Shown here piece by piece: positions 61,447 through 64,000 of a DNA stretch of 64,000 nt. Every line of letters starts with the position of its first letter. Position 1 is the stretch's first letter. Origin of the DNA: Polaromonas sp. (GTDB lineage Bacteria; Pseudomonadota; Gammaproteobacteria; Burkholderiales; Burkholderiaceae_C); assembly GCA_030654695.1 (NCBI GenBank), contig JAURWY010000006.1, positions 62,001-126,000 on the forward strand. The letters run 5' to 3'. Position numbers and translations under genes: made by a program. The notes under the pieces are model-generated. The model searched no databases and was not told the DNA's origin. It was given only the letters and a program-made list of their open reading frames with translations.

Positions 61447-62508
61447 ATGAAAATTGTTGTTCTGCCCGGCGACGGTATTGGCCCCGAAACCATGGCCGTC
61501 ACGGTCGATGTGCTGGAAGCCGTGTCCCAAAAATTTCATCTTCAGCTCGAGCTCCAGCACGACATCGCCGGCCATGACAGCTTGAAGCTGCATGGCGCGA
61601 CCGTCACGCCGGCCCTGCTTGAAAAAGTGCGGGCAGCCGATGGCTTGATGCTGGGCCCCATGGCCACTTACGACTTCAAAGATGAAGCCAAGGGCGAGAT
61701 CAATCCGTCAAAATTTTTCCGCAAGACCTTCGATCTGTATGCCAACATTCGGCCGGCGCGCACCTTCAAAGGCATGCCAGCGCGCCTGGGTGAATTTAAC
61801 CTTGTTGTGGTACGCGAAAATACCGAAGGTTTTTACGCCGACCGTAACGTCGAGTCCGGCGGCAGCGAAATGTTGATCACGCCAGACGTGGTGGTGTCGC
61901 TGCGCCGCATCACCCGTGTTTGCTGCGAACGTATCGCCCGCACAGCCTTTGAGCTGGCCATGACACGGCGCAAAAAACTCACCATCGTGCACAAAGCCAA
62001 TGTGCTGAAAATCGGTGACGGCATGTTCATCGAGGAGTGTTTTCGCGTCGCTAAAGAATTTCCAGAAGTAGCGGTTGACGACTTCATCGTCGACGCCATG
62101 ATGGCCCACGTGGTGCGTGCACCGCAGCGTTTTGACGTCATCGTCACGACCAATATGTTCGGCGACATTTTGTCGGACTTGACGGCAGAGCTTTCAGGTA
62201 GCCTCGGCTTGGGTGCTTCGCTGAATGCTGGTGTCAACCACGCCATGGGCCAAGCTGCGCATGGATCTGCGCCTGACATTGCCGGTCAAAACATTGCCAA
62301 CCCTTTCTCGCTGATCTTGTCTGCTGGGCAGTTGCTGCGCTGGCACGGGCTGCGTGCTGACAAGCCGGCTTTCATAGAGGCCAGTGCCGCCATTGAAGCA
62401 GCTACCGCAGCGGCGATTGCCGCACACGAAGCCACGCGCGACGTCGGCGGTCAGCTCGGCACGCGTGAAACCGGCGCGGCCTTTGTGGCTCGCTTGATGG
62501 CGGCCTGA
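61447..62508 (+). CDS. Isocitrate/isopropylmalate dehydrogenase-family enzyme
   Basis: An NAD(P)-dependent decarboxylating dehydrogenase of 353 residues acting on a 2-hydroxy dicarboxylate. VVLPGDGIGPETMAVTVDVL, DLYANIRPARTF, VVRENTEGFYADRN, LTIVHKANVLKIGDGMF, TTNMFGDILSDLTAELSGSL and HGSAPDIAGQNIANP are the family motifs. Position beside hydroxyacid catabolism genes and away from leuCD suggests a catabolic role (for instance tartrate, malate or a homolog) rather than leucine synthesis. It begins four bases after the SBP-like gene. Confidence 0.9.
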   Translation: MKIVVLPGDGIGPETMAVTVDVLEAVSQKFHLQLELQHDIAGHDSLKLHGATVTPALLEKVRAADGLMLGPMATYDFKDEAKGEINPSKFFRKTFDLYANIRPARTFKGMPARLGEFNLVVVRENTEGFYADRNVESGGSEMLITPDVVVSLRRITRVCCERIARTAFELAMTRRKKLTIVHKANVLKIGDGMFIEECFRVAKEFPEVAVDDFIVDAMMAHVVRAPQRFDVIVTTNMFGDILSDLTAELSGSLGLGASLNAGVNHAMGQAAHGSAPDIAGQNIANPFSLILSAGQLLRWHGLRADKPAFIEASAAIEAATAAAIAAHEATRDVGGQLGTRETGAAFVARLMAA

Positions 62509-62669
62509 ACGCACCTTTTGGCCGTGTGACGAGTGAATTCTGCCGTGGTTGTAGAACGTCATCTTTGAAAGCGGCAGTTTGACGGCGTGTGAAAAAAATT
62601 GTGGTTTTTTGTGATGCTGCCGAGATAATACAAAGCAATGTCAGTAACACCAACCGCAAGATTCCACCT

Positions 62670-63665
62670 ATGAGCCATTTCATTTCAAGACGCCATTTTT
62701 CTAAAGTCGCTGCCTCGCTGAGCTTTGGCGCACTGAGCGCGTTGGCATTGCCTGCCGTTGCGCAAAGCTGGCCCGATAAGCCGGTTCGCATGATCGTGCC
62801 AGCCCCTGCGGGCAGTTCGCTGGACGTGATTGTTCGCAGCTTGGGTGAGACGCTGAAGACCCGCTGGGGTCAGCCGCTGATTGTGGAGAACAAGCCAGGC
62901 GCTGGTGGCACGATTGGCATGGACGCCGTGGCCAAGGCTGCGCCAGACGGCTACACCTTGGGCATCGGCTTCAATGGCCCGATCGCCTTTGCCCCCTTCA
63001 TGTTCAAAAAGATGGCTTACGACCCGGCCAAGGACTTGCTCCCCATCATCTTGACGACTTCCCAGCCCAACGTTCTGGCGGTGCCAGCCAATCACCCGGC
63101 CAGCACCCTGCCCGAGTTTTTGGCTTGGGCCAAGTCGCAGGGCAACAAGGTCAGCTACGCCTCTGTCGGCCTAGGCAGTTCGTCGCACCTGTCGATGGAG
63201 TTGCTGAAAACCACCGCTGGTTTTGAGGCCACGCATGTGCCTTTCAATGGTTCGCCACCCGCGGCACTGTCGGTGGCTCAGGGCGAAACCCAGGCGCTGC
63301 TGGCGGTGGAGCCGGCCTTGCTGGCGCTGGTGCAAGCGGGACGCTTGAAGTTGCTGGCGGTCACCAGCCCGCAGCGCCTGGCGGCACGCCCTGAGTTGCC
63401 GACGGTGGCCGAGGCCGGATTTCCCGGGTTTGATGCACTCGCATGGAACGGCTTGTTTGCACCCGCCGGCACCCACCCCGAGATCGTCAAACGCATCAAC
63501 GCTGACGTCAACGCGGCCATGGCCGAGCCAGCATTTCGTCAGGCCATGGCCAAGCAGGGGTTGATCATCGGTGGCGGGTCGGCTGCTAAATTCAAAACTT
63601 TCATGGATGGTGAATCCCGCAAGTGGGGTGCCATCATCACCAAAGCAGGCATCAAGCTGGACTGA
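62670..63665 (+). CDS. Bug-family (TctC-like) receptor with Tat-type signal
   Basis: A 331-residue exported receptor. The signal begins SRRHFSKVAASLSFGALSAL, a likely twin-arginine signal, with cleavage near PAVAQ. The mature part has KPVRMIVPAPAGSSLDVIVR, VENKPGAGGTIGMDAV, VPFNGSPPAALSVAQGETQA and TVAEAGFPGFDALAWNGLFA. The ATG at 62670 is set by the signal; a longer frame from 62589 is not convincing. GATAAT (62624-62629) with a distant TTGTGG may be its promoter. It is tail to tail with a response regulator gene. Confidence 0.92.
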   Translation: MSHFISRRHFSKVAASLSFGALSALALPAVAQSWPDKPVRMIVPAPAGSSLDVIVRSLGETLKTRWGQPLIVENKPGAGGTIGMDAVAKAAPDGYTLGIGFNGPIAFAPFMFKKMAYDPAKDLLPIILTTSQPNVLAVPANHPASTLPEFLAWAKSQGNKVSYASVGLGSSSHLSMELLKTTAGFEATHVPFNGSPPAALSVAQGETQALLAVEPALLALVQAGRLKLLAVTSPQRLAARPELPTVAEAGFPGFDALAWNGLFAPAGTHPEIVKRINADVNAAMAEPAFRQAMAKQGLIIGGGSAAKFKTFMDGESRKWGAIITKAGIKLD

Positions 63666-63666
63666 C

Positions 63667-64000
63667 TCACACCAGATTGATAGCGAGGCACAATTCGTAG
63701 CCGACACCCCAGACCGATTTGATGGCGGCTTCTTCGCCTTCCAATTGCACCGCTTTGAATTTCTTGCGCAAGCGCGCCACCAATTCTTCGAGGGCATGTT
63801 TGCTCATCAAATCGTCGGTGTCGTCGTTGCCGTAAAGGTCGCACAAAACGCCGGATGACAAGGTGTTGTCTTTGGCTTGAATCAAAGCCACCAAGAGCGA
63901 TTTTTCGCGGTGCGTCAGCCGGAGTTTTTGCCCGGGCTGCGGGCCCGACAAAGTTCGGTCCCGCAAATTCAGAGACCATTCATCCTGAGTGATGATTTTT
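63667..64000 (-). CDS. OmpR/PhoB-type winged-helix regulator (partial, N-terminal part outside window)
   Basis: The last 110 codons of a regulator whose frame is open to the window edge. They form a trans-reg-C type winged helix: QDEWSLNLRDRTLSG, KLRLTHREKSLLVALIQAKD, TLSSGVLCDLYGNDD, MSKHALEELVARLRKKFKA and IKSVWGVGYELCLA. A receiver domain probably precedes it beyond 64000, but that is not visible. The Asp/Asn-rich wing (YGNDDTDDLM) is slightly unusual. It converges on the Bug gene, two stop codons one base apart. Confidence 0.85.
   Translation of the reverse strand, partial: KIITQDEWSLNLRDRTLSGPQPGQKLRLTHREKSLLVALIQAKDNTLSSGVLCDLYGNDDTDDLMSKHALEELVARLRKKFKAVQLEGEEAAIKSVWGVGYELCLAINLV

Noticed and set aside
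61447..62508. leuB of leucine biosynthesis
   Set aside because: No leuA, leuC or leuD lies nearby and the gene is packed with a binding-protein gene and hydroxyacid catabolism genes; a catabolic relative is more likely.

Overview
The window looks like a chromosomal segment of a betaproteobacterium of order Burkholderiales, most likely family Comamonadaceae (Rhodoferax/Polaromonas/Variovorax type). This rests on GC-rich coding sequence with short intergenic gaps, several Bug-type (tripartite tricarboxylate) solute receptors, the fkpB-ispH-serS order and a betaproteobacterial formate dehydrogenase cluster. I see no tRNA, rRNA, CRISPR, insertion sequence or prophage. No stretch over 300 bases lacks a gene.

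From 1 to 14.8 kb the theme is molybdenum and formate. Molybdate uptake genes (modB partial, modA) diverge from the regulator modE, with a candidate ModE operator between them. An oxalate/formate-type (OFA) MFS transporter follows. Next comes an accessory block (DUF3305, DUF3306, a 717-residue polyferredoxin and a TorD-like chaperone), then a formate dehydrogenase operon: a small Tat protein, a Cys-type catalytic subunit, the Fe-S subunit, a small lipoprotein, cytochrome b and an Ala-rich secreted protein. fdhD lies after a clear terminator. From 14.8 to 22.8 kb is housekeeping: a YbbP-like permease, truncated hemoglobin, cytochrome c, Smr protein, radC, fkpB, ispH and serS.

From 22.8 to 46.5 kb the theme is purine scavenging and oxidation. 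It holds xdhC, a LysR regulator, puuD (urate hydroxylase with a C-terminal cytochrome c) behind a riboswitch-like leader, a Tsx-like outer membrane channel, xdhBA with a divergent LysR gene, a BMP-type ABC importer, adenine deaminase, a second BMP receptor behind another structured leader, and guanine deaminase. The genes suggest this route: uptake, deamination of adenine and guanine, oxidation of hypoxanthine/xanthine to urate by the molybdenum enzyme XDH, then urate hydroxylation. A D-tartrate dehydratase and glycerate 2-kinase pair and an Nramp-like transporter interrupt the cluster. Both molybdoenzyme systems depend on the molybdate genes at the left edge. dcd follows guaD.

From 46.5 to 53 kb are small proteins of unknown function, three envelope genes (two lipoproteins and a CNNM/CBS protein), an RhlE-type helicase, apaH and an unusual HTH-receiver protein. 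From 53 to 63.7 kb is a catabolic region for unidentified organic acids. A six-gene minus-strand operon (class II aldolase, Bug receptor, hydroxyacid dehydrogenase, LigI-like amidohydrolase, Bug receptor, TauD-like dioxygenase) lies downstream of a decayed LysR gene. A divergent plus-strand set (LDH2-type dehydrogenase, solute-binding protein without a signal peptide, isopropylmalate dehydrogenase-like enzyme, Bug receptor) starts from a good promoter. A partial winged-helix response regulator ends the window. All functions are inferred from recognisable families and motifs; no search was run.
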